A stretch of DNA of 64,000 bases from an uncultured Opitutales bacterium. GTDB taxonomy: Bacteria; Verrucomicrobiota; Verrucomicrobiia; Opitutales; Seribacteraceae. The position numbers were made by a program, and so were the translations under genes. Of the stretch, positions 21,846 through 29,978 are shown piece by piece. The DNA is taken from NCBI GenBank assembly GCA_905612515.1, contig CAJQSI010000007.1:1-64000 (forward strand), read 5' to 3'. The number at the start of each line of letters is the position of its first letter. The stretch's first letter is position 1. The notes under the pieces were generated by a model that made no database searches, was not told the origin of the DNA, and worked only from the letters and a program-made list of their open reading frames with translations.

Positions 21846-21930
21846 TGGTGCTCAGGGGGGGACTCGAACCCCCACGGGTTACCCCACTAGGTCCTTAACC
21901 TAGCGCGTCTACCAATTCCGCCACCTGAGC
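21846..21930 (-). tRNA. tRNA-Leu with apparent AAG anticodon
   Basis: An 85-base gene on the minus strand including an encoded CCA (21848-21846). The acceptor stem is GCTCAGG with CCTGAGC; the D arm contains GGAATTGGTAGACGC, the leucine-type signature; the long variable arm (GGG-GTAA-CCC) and T arm (GGGGG-TTCGAGT-CCCCC) pair perfectly. The anticodon stem CTAGG/CCTAG encloses a seven-base loop TTAAGGA, so U33 is followed by AAG. Bacteria normally use GAG for CTY leucine codons; A34 would need TadA deamination to inosine. No second tRNA lies nearby. Confidence 0.93.
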
Positions 21931-21940
21931 TGAAGTAAAA

Positions 21941-21964
21941 CTTTCATCATCCCGTGAATGAAAG
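21941..21964. repeat. inverted repeat beside the tRNA gene
   Basis: CTTTCAT and ATGAAAG, seven perfectly paired bases, flank a ten-base loop just upstream of the tRNA-Leu gene. It is in the gap (21931-22065) shared by the tRNA promoter and the start of the next plus-strand gene. No T-tract follows on either strand, so a terminator role is doubtful; it may be a protein-binding site or chance. Confidence 0.3.
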
Positions 21965-22065
21965 AAATTCGAGAATGGCACACTGTTGTCGTTAATCCAA
22001 GAAAATTTCTTAACTTTGTATTCGTTTAAGCATAGCCCTTGTCAAAGGGGAAGAGGTTTGTAATC

Positions 22066-23577
22066 ATGTATAGTCAAAGAATGGCACGACACTCCGAAGA
22101 TTCAATGTCCGACAAAGCGCAACCCGATCTAGCTTCATTGCTAGATGCGAACCTTGGTCCGTCGTGGAGCGGGGACAACTTATCTTCGTCTCGCCCTAGC
22201 AAAAAAAAGTCTATAGAACAAACCGCTCACCGAGAACGCAAAAGCGGGCGAGCACCAAGTGACAGCCGCTCGCGAGAACACTTCAAAAGTGAACGCGGAA
22301 AGATACGACAGTCTCGAAAAGACAACTCAGCCAGACCAAATTACCCTAGAGCACCGAGAACCGAGAAGCCCTTCCACAAAATAAGCTTTTTCCCCTCGCC
22401 GGAAACTTTCAATGCAATTGCCGCAAATCTTCGAAAAACAGGCCGAACTTTCGAGCTGTTCGATCTTACTTCTACGATTCTGGCAAAGCCAGAACGGTTT
22501 ATCGTTCGAGCGTCCATACCCAAGGAGGCAATCGATGAAGAAAAAGCATTGTGCGTCTCTAAACTAGACGGGTTAGTCTTTGACTCCCCCGATGCAGTAA
22601 TTGATCATCTCATCGCCAAAGGGCTGGGAAATATATACGATGTCCAAGAGGTTGAGGTAGAGCCCCCTTCAGGGAATTTCCCTGCCATTAATAGATGCGG
22701 TATTACGGGAGATTGGCTCGCACCCCCTAATTATCATCGCTATGCAGAAATGATTCGCGAGCACCACGCCACTAAACTGGGTAATATTGCCTTTGATAAA
22801 TTCGAGAAAAAAATTGAAACTGTCCGCGAACCCGAGGCTGCGACCGCTTGGATAGAAGAAATGCGAAAGACTCGAAAATATAAACTTACTAAGCCTAAGG
22901 ATGACGACCCTGAACATTTTGACAGTCTTGAATCGCTCCGCAAACACCTCTTATTCCATAAATCTTCTGCATTCGTACAGACCTGTACAAATACCGAGTT
23001 TCACGGAAGGTTGATGGAGAATCTTTCCGCAGGTATCCTGAAAGACGATATTGAGATCACCCTTGAACAGCAGCGTCGCTTTCCACTAGATACGGCTTTG
23101 GCTCTTTTGGGTCGGTTTCGCGCCGCCAAGTTTCACCACTTCAAGCGCGGGAAAAAGGGCATCTCCTATCTCTCGCCCATTAAACGCCGTCGCCGTGTCG
23201 CTGGCGAATGTTTCTCTCCCTCGATTGAGGCACTCATTTCCTTTGTCGAAAAACACCCGCTTACCGAAAAAGGCTCACTGGCTGAAAAGCATCTTGGGAT
23301 TTCCGCCGACAAGAAAGATGACCCCAAGAATTCAGATGCCATCCGCACTCTTGCCCGAGACCTGCATTGGCTAATTGCGGAAGGCTACGCAACTGAGTAT
23401 TCAGATGGTCGTATCGAAATCCGTTCGCCGATAGCCGGCAACGAAGGGAAGAGCAAAGAGAATAAGATTGAAGCTGATCAGAAGCCAGAGAACGAATCCA
23501 TAAATCCTAAAGTCGATAAAAAACCTGAAGATCCGGGAGATGCCCCAACTGACTCAGACTCCGAGGGGCTTCGCTAA
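22066..23577 (+). CDS. protein of unknown function with basic tail and winged-helix-like C-terminus
   Basis: I do not recognise this 503-residue protein. Residues 1-100 are basic, serine- and arginine-rich and probably disordered. A folded middle part starts at FHKISFFPSPETFNAIAANLR; it has two cysteine-containing signatures, ALCVSKLDGLVFDSPDAV and CGITGDWLAPPNYHRYAEMI, that look conserved. Residues about 400-465 (IEALISFVEKHPLTEKGSLAEKHLGI ending GYATEYSDGRIEI) resemble a winged helix with a wing hairpin. The last 50 residues are acidic and proline-rich. I chose ATG 22066 because GGGGAAGAGG lies nine bases before it; an upstream TTG is open. The last 24 bases overlap tsaE on the other strand. 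A nucleic-acid-binding role is plausible but inferred. Confidence 0.8.
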   Translation: MYSQRMARHSEDSMSDKAQPDLASLLDANLGPSWSGDNLSSSRPSKKKSIEQTAHRERKSGRAPSDSRSREHFKSERGKIRQSRKDNSARPNYPRAPRTEKPFHKISFFPSPETFNAIAANLRKTGRTFELFDLTSTILAKPERFIVRASIPKEAIDEEKALCVSKLDGLVFDSPDAVIDHLIAKGLGNIYDVQEVEVEPPSGNFPAINRCGITGDWLAPPNYHRYAEMIREHHATKLGNIAFDKFEKKIETVREPEAATAWIEEMRKTRKYKLTKPKDDDPEHFDSLESLRKHLLFHKSSAFVQTCTNTEFHGRLMENLSAGILKDDIEITLEQQRRFPLDTALALLGRFRAAKFHHFKRGKKGISYLSPIKRRRRVAGECFSPSIEALISFVEKHPLTEKGSLAEKHLGISADKKDDPKNSDAIRTLARDLHWLIAEGYATEYSDGRIEIRSPIAGNEGKSKENKIEADQKPENESINPKVDKKPEDPGDAPTDSDSEGLR

Positions 23578-24003
23578 TCGTAAGCGACGACCACCGCAAG
23601 GCGGTGTTTCAATGGTCAACCGCCAAGTCTCTCCAAAGGCCAGTTCGGGAGCCTTCTGAGGCCACTCGACCAATAAAATCCAAGGCGGAATAAGCATCTC
23701 TTCGATACCAAGATTTTCCGCAGCCTGGCTTGGCTTTAGGCGATATGCATCAACATGTACAAGGTTTCGGCGAGGGGAAGCGTACACGTTTACGATGTCA
23801 TAGGTAGGACTGGAGACCTGCTCTTTGACCCCAAGCGCATGAGCAAGAGCAGATGCAAAAAAAGTTTTCCCGGCACCCATGAAACCATCCAGCAGAAGTG
23901 TAAGATTTTCGGGAAGGATCACAGCAAGTTGCTTAGCAACATCAGTGACATCATCGGGTTCAGGGCAATGCAGACCTGAAGAATAGAGCTTGTCAAAATC
24001 CAT
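23554..24003 (-). CDS. tsaE: tRNA threonylcarbamoyladenosine biosynthesis ATPase TsaE
   Basis: A 149-residue P-loop ATPase that with TsaB and TsaD transfers the threonylcarbamoyl group to A37 of ANN-decoding tRNAs. Walker A GFMGAGKTFFASALAHALG is at about residues 40-58, followed by VSSPTYDIVNVY (switch-like segment) and VHVDAYRL. ATG 24003 is taken as start; it lies within the end of the preceding protease gene, so the two overlap by 11 bases. The stop lies inside the convergent unknown gene. TsaB and TsaD are not in the window. Confidence 0.94.
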   Translation of the reverse strand: MDFDKLYSSGLHCPEPDDVTDVAKQLAVILPENLTLLLDGFMGAGKTFFASALAHALGVKEQVSSPTYDIVNVYASPRRNLVHVDAYRLKPSQAAENLGIEEMLIPPWILLVEWPQKAPELAFGETWRLTIETPPCGGRRLRLAKPLGV

Positions 24004-24766
24004 GACCGACAAGAATCGATAATACCATGAAACCGTTAAAGCCAGCGTGGATTAAGATACAGGTTCTAAGATCGCCCGTGCGTTCATAGGATAATGCGAG
24101 AATTATTCCGAGAAAAGTCAACGGGACGAAGGACAGTACATTCTGGTGTACGAGTCCAAAAAGTATGCCTGAGATTACAAGTGCGGGGCCAACTCCAAAT
24201 GGTCGTTTCATGGCTCGAAATAAGATTCCGCGAAATAAAAATTCCTCAAGAACAGGGGCAACGACCAAGGCGTAACAAGCAATGTTGAGAACTTCGTTTA
24301 ACGATTGCATTTCCGCTAGCTTCTGAACCGATTCTTGTTTGGGATAACCAGACAAGACCCGAGAGGAAATAAAGGATATTGCGAGTAAGGCGGGCCATGC
24401 ACGCAAGAGCCGAATCAACGCGTCGCTCATTACTTGAAGCCATCCCATTCGGAATATACCGACCAAATTTGGATAATTCTCTTTTCTCGAAATCCAGAAG
24501 ATTGCAAACATCACCAGCACTGGCAAAAAGCCCAAGGGCAAAGGGCCGAAAACACCGATAAGCAAACAGCCTACCAAGACGATCACCTCCCAAAGACCCA
24601 CTTCCCACAACCTAACCTTAAAGGATGACTTACCGGACTGGATTGTCTTTTTACGTAGCAACAGCACAACACCTGCCGCGGCCATAAGTACATTAATTCC
24701 AAAAACAAGTTGAGCTCCGAGACCCCACTCTTCGTGGGCTGCAATAAATAATACAGACATTTTCAT
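23993..24766 (-). CDS. CPBP-family intramembrane metalloprotease
   Basis: A 257-residue integral membrane protein with about seven hydrophobic segments. The three signatures of the CAAX-prenyl-protease-2/bacteriocin-processing (Abi, CPBP) family are present: EEFLFRGILFRAM, FGLVHQN and HAGFNG, giving the glutamate, histidine and asparagine/histidine catalytic set. Bacterial members have varied or unknown substrates, including membrane-protein cleavage and bacteriocin self-immunity. It sits 18 bases after the pyrC-like gene and overlaps tsaE; position gives no functional hint. Confidence 0.88.
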   Translation of the reverse strand: MKMSVLFIAAHEEWGLGAQLVFGINVLMAAAGVVLLLRKKTIQSGKSSFKVRLWEVGLWEVIVLVGCLLIGVFGPLPLGFLPVLVMFAIFWISRKENYPNLVGIFRMGWLQVMSDALIRLLRAWPALLAISFISSRVLSGYPKQESVQKLAEMQSLNEVLNIACYALVVAPVLEEFLFRGILFRAMKRPFGVGPALVISGILFGLVHQNVLSFVPLTFLGIILALSYERTGDLRTCILIHAGFNGFMVLSILVGHGF

Positions 24767-24784
24767 GCCCGAGACAAATCTCCC

Positions 24785-26074
24785 TCAAGCAAGGGAAGAA
24801 TCTCTGATATGTTGACCAGCCGAAATCACATGAGTTACTCGGCCAGTCATATTTTTACCAAGCCAAGGGGAATTTGACGAAAGACTCTCTAAGTTTTCGG
24901 GAGTGACAATCCACTCCTTTTTCTGGTCAAAAATGACTATGTCGGCAATAGCCCCGGATGACAACGTACCCTTATTCAAACCTAAAACAGAGGCAGGTCG
25001 GTGAGTTAGGGCAGCTACCATGTCGCTCACGCTGCCCGCTCCGCTTTTCACTATCGATTCCAGGCTTACTGAAAGAGCGGTTTCCAAACCAATCACTCCA
25101 AATGGCGCGAGATCGAATTCCATGTCTTTCTCATGTTCAAGATAAGGTTCGTGGGCTGTTGCGATGCAATCAATCGTTCCGTCAAGTAACCCGGCGAGAA
25201 GAGCTTGGCGGTCGCTTTCTTCACGCAAAGGGGGATTGGTTTTTAGGTTAGTATTGTAATCTGCTAGAGTGGAGTCCGTTAAAGCAAGATGATGCGGCGT
25301 GACATCAGCAGTTACAGGTACACCGCGTTCTTTCGCTCTTTGAAGTATCTCCACGGAACCTGCCGAGCTAAGGGACTGCAAATGAACATGGGCCTTCGTG
25401 AGCATTGCCAGAGAGACGGCTCGATAGACGAAAAGTTCCTCCGCAGCTCGTGGCCATCCGCGCAACCCAAGCCTTAGTGCCTGGGCTCCTTCGTGGACTA
25501 CGGCATTAGAGGCAAGAAAAGGATCTCGAGGGAGGTCAAAAATCGGGAGATCAAACATTGCTGCATATTCTAGGCTTCGTCGAAAAATTTCATTATTTCC
25601 CGTACTGGCCGGACAATCGGTGACGGCAACCACGCCCGATTGCTTGAGAGAGCCAATGGGCGCAAGTTGCTCTCCCTTGCGATCTAGGGTTATGCTGCCT
25701 GTAAGCAAAACATCGATGCAGGCATCTTTCTCAATTGCATCTTGTAGATATCGGATTGTGCCGGGGTTATCCGCCGCTGGGGAAACATCGGGCATGCAAA
25801 CAACGGTGGTAAAGCCACCGGCGGCGGCGGCACGAGTACCTGAAGCGATAGTTTCCCGACCGCCTCCACCTAGTTCGCGCAGGTGTGCACGAAGATCTAT
25901 AAATCCAGGCGCAACTATTTTTCCCGACGCATCAACTACATTTGCAACCTCACTTTCCTTCCTCGCAGGAGCTTCGCAAATTCGACCATCGGCGATATAG
26001 AGATCGGCGACTTCATCCCGTCCGTTGGCAGGATCAATAATTCGCCCGTTTTTTATCCAGATAGCCTCGCTCAT
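24785..26074 (-). CDS. dihydroorotase-like protein, probably non-catalytic
   Basis: A 429-residue type I dihydroorotase homologue, aligned over its full length with Aquifex-type enzymes from PGFIDL to the C-terminal barrel end. The metal site is badly depleted. In the HxH motif the first histidine is arginine (DLRAHLRE, Arg62/His64); the later metal histidines align with Leu181 (FDLPRD) and Ser234 (HLQSLSS); the catalytic aspartate of TDHAPH is Ala307 (ATAHEPY). Only Asp153 in VTDCPA remains. This pattern is that of PyrC-prime/PyrX proteins, non-catalytic partners that hold aspartate carbamoyltransferase in its large assembly. It overlaps pyrB by four bases, fitting that role. A true PyrC is then expected elsewhere in the genome. 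Confidence 0.82.
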   Translation of the reverse strand: MSEAIWIKNGRIIDPANGRDEVADLYIADGRICEAPARKESEVANVVDASGKIVAPGFIDLRAHLRELGGGGRETIASGTRAAAAGGFTTVVCMPDVSPAADNPGTIRYLQDAIEKDACIDVLLTGSITLDRKGEQLAPIGSLKQSGVVAVTDCPASTGNNEIFRRSLEYAAMFDLPIFDLPRDPFLASNAVVHEGAQALRLGLRGWPRAAEELFVYRAVSLAMLTKAHVHLQSLSSAGSVEILQRAKERGVPVTADVTPHHLALTDSTLADYNTNLKTNPPLREESDRQALLAGLLDGTIDCIATAHEPYLEHEKDMEFDLAPFGVIGLETALSVSLESIVKSGAGSVSDMVAALTHRPASVLGLNKGTLSSGAIADIVIFDQKKEWIVTPENLESLSSNSPWLGKNMTGRVTHVISAGQHIRDSSLA

Positions 26075-27030
26075 GACGGAACCTCTTTTCGCTGAAGATC
26101 AGCTACGGTGGAACAAAGGTAGAGTATCGCCATTCGAACGGCAATTCCGTTGGTAACTTGGTCGAGAATCACAGAACGCTTCGAATCTGCGAGGGAAGAA
26201 TCTATTTCAACGCCTCGATTGATGGGTCCCGGGTGCATGATTATGGCATCGGGTTTCAACCAAGATGCTCGAGCCTCGTTAAGCCCAAACATGCTTGTAT
26301 ATTCTCCGAGGGACGGGAAATGCGTGGAAGTTTGTCTTTCGTGCTGGATGCGAAGAAGCATGACGGCGTCTGCATCGGCAAGTGCTTTCTTGAGGTCGTG
26401 CGTTACTTCAGCACCAAACTCCGAGAAAGTCTTCGGCACCAATGTAGCTGGACCTCCAAAGGTAACCGATGCACCAAGTTTGCTTAATGCCCACAAATTG
26501 GATCGAGCGACTCTACTAAAGAGCACATCTCCTAGAATGGTTATCTTTTTGCCCGCCAAATCGCCAAACCGTTCCCTCAGCGTAAAAGCGTCGAGCAATG
26601 CCTGACTGGGATGTTCATGAGCACCATCGCCGGCATTAATGATGGGAACGTCCAAGACCCTCGAGAGGTATAGTGGAGAACCCGCCGAAGAGTGTCGAAG
26701 CACTATTAGGTCGGCGCCAAGGGCTTGTACGTTACTTGCCGTATCTCGAAGGGTTTCTCCTTTGGAAAGGCTACTGGATTTACCCCCGACTGAAATAACG
26801 TCGGCACTCAATCGCTTCGCAGCTACTTCAAAGGCAAGCCGAGTTCTGGTACTGGGCTCCATAAAGAGATTAACCACAGTTTTACCACGTAAAGAGGGCA
26901 GTTTCTTGACCGGCCTATCAAGGGTTCCGCGAAAAGAACGAGCCACGTCCAGAACTGTCTCAATTTCGGTGCGATCGAGTTCTTCTATGCCGATCAGGTG
27001 TTTACGATTCCAATTTGCCGGCTTCTTCAT
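26071..27030 (-). CDS. pyrB: aspartate carbamoyltransferase catalytic chain
   Basis: A 319-residue enzyme for the first committed step of pyrimidine synthesis, joining carbamoyl phosphate and aspartate. The carbamoyl-phosphate motif EPSTRTRLAFEVA is near residue 60, followed by SSSLSKGETLRDT and HPSQALLDAFT; the aspartate-loop region MLLRIQHERQ is present. No pyrI regulatory chain is nearby. It shares ATGA overlaps with pyrR upstream and with the pyrC-like gene downstream, so the three are translationally coupled. Confidence 0.96.
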   Translation of the reverse strand: MKKPANWNRKHLIGIEELDRTEIETVLDVARSFRGTLDRPVKKLPSLRGKTVVNLFMEPSTRTRLAFEVAAKRLSADVISVGGKSSSLSKGETLRDTASNVQALGADLIVLRHSSAGSPLYLSRVLDVPIINAGDGAHEHPSQALLDAFTLRERFGDLAGKKITILGDVLFSRVARSNLWALSKLGASVTFGGPATLVPKTFSEFGAEVTHDLKKALADADAVMLLRIQHERQTSTHFPSLGEYTSMFGLNEARASWLKPDAIIMHPGPINRGVEIDSSLADSKRSVILDQVTNGIAVRMAILYLCSTVADLQRKEVPS

Positions 27031-27563
27031 AAGGGAGTGACCGTCACATGATCGTCAGGAGTATGAGCGGGGCCAACCGAAACTTCGACATTTTGATCAA
27101 GAGTAGTCTCAAGCTCGATTCCCACATAGTCTGCAGAAAACGGAAGGCAACGGTGACCCCGATCCACCAGTACTGCAAGTTCAACGCACGCGGGGCGTCC
27201 TTGATCAAATAACTCGTTGAGAGCCGCCCGAATGGTGCGACCCGAAAAAATCACGTCATCGACCAAAATACATGAGCTCCCTTCGACTTCGGGAGGCAGG
27301 TTCGTCGGGACCACTGCTTTTGGTATGGGATTGGATCCAATGTCATCCCGATGGAAAGAAACATCTACAATTCCTAACGGAATTTTTCGACCTAGGCTTT
27401 CTTCAACCTTTTCGGCCAAACGACAAGCAACCCCAACTCCTCCATCGGCCACACCCACAAACATAAGATTTTGTGTGGTGCCGCATGCTTCGACAATAGC
27501 CCCCGCAAGACGATCCAATGCTTGACTCACTTCGGGGGCGGAAAACTTCAACTTAGTGGTCAT
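27027..27563 (-). CDS. pyrR: pyrimidine operon regulator PyrR / uracil phosphoribosyltransferase
   Basis: A 178-residue phosphoribosyltransferase with the PRPP loop ILVDDVIFSGRTIRAAL and the N-terminal GVADGGVGVACRLAE segment. Members bind pyr leader RNA in response to UMP in many bacteria and some also make UMP from uracil. I start at ATG 27563 (MTTKLKF); the frame is open for 50 more codons into the helicase gene, but those residues do not resemble the family. Only 34 bases separate it from the helicase stop, leaving no room for a typical attenuator leader ahead of this operon. Confidence 0.93.
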   Translation of the reverse strand: MTTKLKFSAPEVSQALDRLAGAIVEACGTTQNLMFVGVADGGVGVACRLAEKVEESLGRKIPLGIVDVSFHRDDIGSNPIPKAVVPTNLPPEVEGSSCILVDDVIFSGRTIRAALNELFDQGRPACVELAVLVDRGHRCLPFSADYVGIELETTLDQNVEVSVGPAHTPDDHVTVTPL

Positions 27564-27597
27564 AATCCAGAAAACTAAAATGTCTTTGCATGAACCG

Positions 27598-29952
27598 CTA
27601 GGCAACGGAATTCTCTTCCGCCTCAAGCCAAGCCTCAATTTCCTCGACACGACTGAAGGCGGGAGCTTCTCGGCAGACGGGGTCCAATAAGGCTCTGAAG
27701 GCAGGTTGATCAAAACGACGACAATGAAGAATCACGCGAGCTCGGTGCTCGGGAGATCTGACTAGGCGACCCAAGGCTTGGTTAACTTTTCGCATTCCCG
27801 GGATAAGGTAGGTTCGGCGGAAGGCTTCTTCACGATCAATTCCAGAGTAAGCATCCATTTTCGCCTTCTGCAGTGTGTTGACCTCAGGCAATGCAGGACC
27901 TACAATCATGGCCGCATCCACCTTCCCTCCAAGAAAATCTATGCCCTCGGCAAATACACTGCCAAGGACGAGGAAAAGAGCATCGCCAGCGACAAATGCG
28001 GTGTCGATAAACTGGTTAGTCTCTCGCTGGGAGCCAAAACGGGGCTGAAGAACGACTTTGGTCAGCGGCGATATTTCTCCTAAGCGGTTATTGGCTTCGA
28101 TCGCGTATCTATACGAAGAAAAATATATAATCGCGGGCTTTTCCGTCGCTTTGATCAAGGCCAGAACAGCTGTAGCGATTTCGTCGAGATGTTGATGTCG
28201 CCGAGAGAATCTCGTGTCGCCTCGTATATCTATAGCAACCTTCAAAGCCAAAGTCCGCCAAGGCGCCGAACCACAAATAGTCCGGTATTCAGACGGCTGA
28301 AGCCCGCTAGAGATCGCAAATTGATCCATAGGTGATAGGGTTGCAGACTCCAAGAGGCATAAACCATAAGAGCGTAGTTCCGTACCGATGTGTGAAGCTG
28401 CGTCGAGACAGGTAATTTCCATGGAACGATCTTCCGGAACCCAAAGATGCTTTGGCAAAGCGTCCAAGGCAAGTAAGCGAGCGGTATCCCCGAACTTCCA
28501 TAGGGTGTCAAGAACCTGATTTGGAAGATCACTGCAGGGAATGGGACCCTTGCAGACCGTTTCTGCGACAGTTTCTAATAACTCAGTAGCTTTGTAGAAA
28601 TCATCGGCATCTACGATTTCGTTTTGTCGACGAGAATCAAGAAACTCCACCCAATCCTCCAATGCCCTGATTAATACTTTAGGCGCTTGAACGAAAAGTA
28701 GGTGCTCGATCACTTGGACGGCATCCCCGGCAGCAAATCGAGCCGACAAACCCGATGCGACCCGCTCGGGCAAATTGTGAGCCTCGTCCACAACGAGGAG
28801 TGAACGCGCAGGAATAAAATCTTCCACCGCCCTGAAGATCGAGGTGCTTCGGGGTTGAAACACATAGTTGAAATCTCCTAACCAAAGTTCGGCGAAAGGA
28901 AGACAGGCTCGAATAATTTCATAAGGAGGGATACCTGCGTGTTTTGCCGATTCAATCAAGTTTTTCTCCGGTATCGTGCCCCCTCGAAAGAGGGCGAGGG
29001 GATTTAACGCTGCAGATTTCCAGCGACGAGCCAACTCTTGTTCGGACAAATGTTCGAGATCCTCGAAGCCAATGTTGCGCTCGGTGCGATTGCGCAAGCA
29101 AAGGTAGCGGAAACCACAATCGTCGGGAATCATTGTGCCTAAGGTCCTAACAACTTCGTTTTGTCCCGTTGTTTTTCCGGTCAGGTACAGAATTCGGTCA
29201 CAAAAACCGTCCCGCAATCGTTCTAGCGCAAAGGAAAGAGCGGTGCCCGTCTTACCGAAACCTGTTGGTGCTTCGAATAAAGTGATGGGGGCGGTCGCAA
29301 AAGATTGCTCCAAGGCCATCTGGACTTCGGCTTGCCCTTCACGCAAAGTCTCAAAGGGCTTGTTGAATGAAAGGACAGAAAGACGTTGCCGGCTGCTGCG
29401 CCGTGCTTCAAGAAATTCAAGCAACACCTTAATCTGCTCTTCTAGCGCTACATCGTCACAAGGTTCTACTGGTAATGTTTGGATGAACCCTCCGCCGGAG
29501 ACATCGGCGAACCGCAATTCTCCCACAACCCGCTTTTGGGAATAGTCAGGCAATAGCCGGAAAAGAAGAAGGTAGGCTGCCGCTTGTAGAAAATAATGAG
29601 GATACTTTTCCCGTAAACTTTCTTCGGAAGCCGGAAGGGGAAGAAAAGTGGTCTTAAGCTCACTCACCAGGGCCAATCCATTGTTCTCGCTCAGTTTGTC
29701 AACACGCCCCTCCAACTCTACCGCCCATCCGCCGCGTAATAAAATGCCTCGAACAGAAACCTCATGGCGAACCTCACCCTCTTCATTTCCGAGTAATTCT
29801 GATTCCGCCCGCAACGAAGAATGCCATTCACGACCAAGTTCGGCTCGCCAAGTACCGGAAGGTCCGCCAAATCGTCTTCGCGGCCCTAGGGCGAAATCTG
29901 CCAACTCGCGAACACTAAGACTCGCACGCCGTTCGCCAGAGAAAATGCGCAT
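27598..29952 (-). CDS. RecB-type nuclease fused to XPD/DinG-like helicase
   Basis: A 784-residue fusion. Residues 1-190 form a PD-(D/E)XK nuclease domain: Asp85 in GRVDKL, Glu98 and Lys100 in SELK, and the QAAAY motif at 123-127 that marks the RecB/Cas4 group. From about residue 200 comes a superfamily 2 helicase of the XPD/DinG type: Walker A APTGFGKT (228-235), DEAH (389-392) and motif VI QALGRLVRS near the C-terminus. Between them only three cysteines (279, 285, 350) occur where XPD proteins have four iron-sulfur ligands; Cys350 aligns with the cysteine of CPY but is followed by LPF. Likely a DNA repair or processing enzyme. Confidence 0.83.
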   Translation of the reverse strand: MRIFSGERRASLSVRELADFALGPRRRFGGPSGTWRAELGREWHSSLRAESELLGNEEGEVRHEVSVRGILLRGGWAVELEGRVDKLSENNGLALVSELKTTFLPLPASEESLREKYPHYFLQAAAYLLLFRLLPDYSQKRVVGELRFADVSGGGFIQTLPVEPCDDVALEEQIKVLLEFLEARRSSRQRLSVLSFNKPFETLREGQAEVQMALEQSFATAPITLFEAPTGFGKTGTALSFALERLRDGFCDRILYLTGKTTGQNEVVRTLGTMIPDDCGFRYLCLRNRTERNIGFEDLEHLSEQELARRWKSAALNPLALFRGGTIPEKNLIESAKHAGIPPYEIIRACLPFAELWLGDFNYVFQPRSTSIFRAVEDFIPARSLLVVDEAHNLPERVASGLSARFAAGDAVQVIEHLLFVQAPKVLIRALEDWVEFLDSRRQNEIVDADDFYKATELLETVAETVCKGPIPCSDLPNQVLDTLWKFGDTARLLALDALPKHLWVPEDRSMEITCLDAASHIGTELRSYGLCLLESATLSPMDQFAISSGLQPSEYRTICGSAPWRTLALKVAIDIRGDTRFSRRHQHLDEIATAVLALIKATEKPAIIYFSSYRYAIEANNRLGEISPLTKVVLQPRFGSQRETNQFIDTAFVAGDALFLVLGSVFAEGIDFLGGKVDAAMIVGPALPEVNTLQKAKMDAYSGIDREEAFRRTYLIPGMRKVNQALGRLVRSPEHRARVILHCRRFDQPAFRALLDPVCREAPAFSRVEEIEAWLEAEENSVA

Positions 29953-29978
29953 GTCACCGACCTTAACGCAAGATCACT

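Noticed and set aside
22066-22340. Basic Arg/Ser-rich start of the unknown protein as a possible separate small gene
   Set aside because: No stop codon separates it from the folded part, so it is one protein.
24785-27563. pyrR-pyrB-pyrC as a complete catalytic pyrimidine operon
   Set aside because: The pyrC-like protein lacks metal ligands, so a catalytic DHOase is not encoded here.
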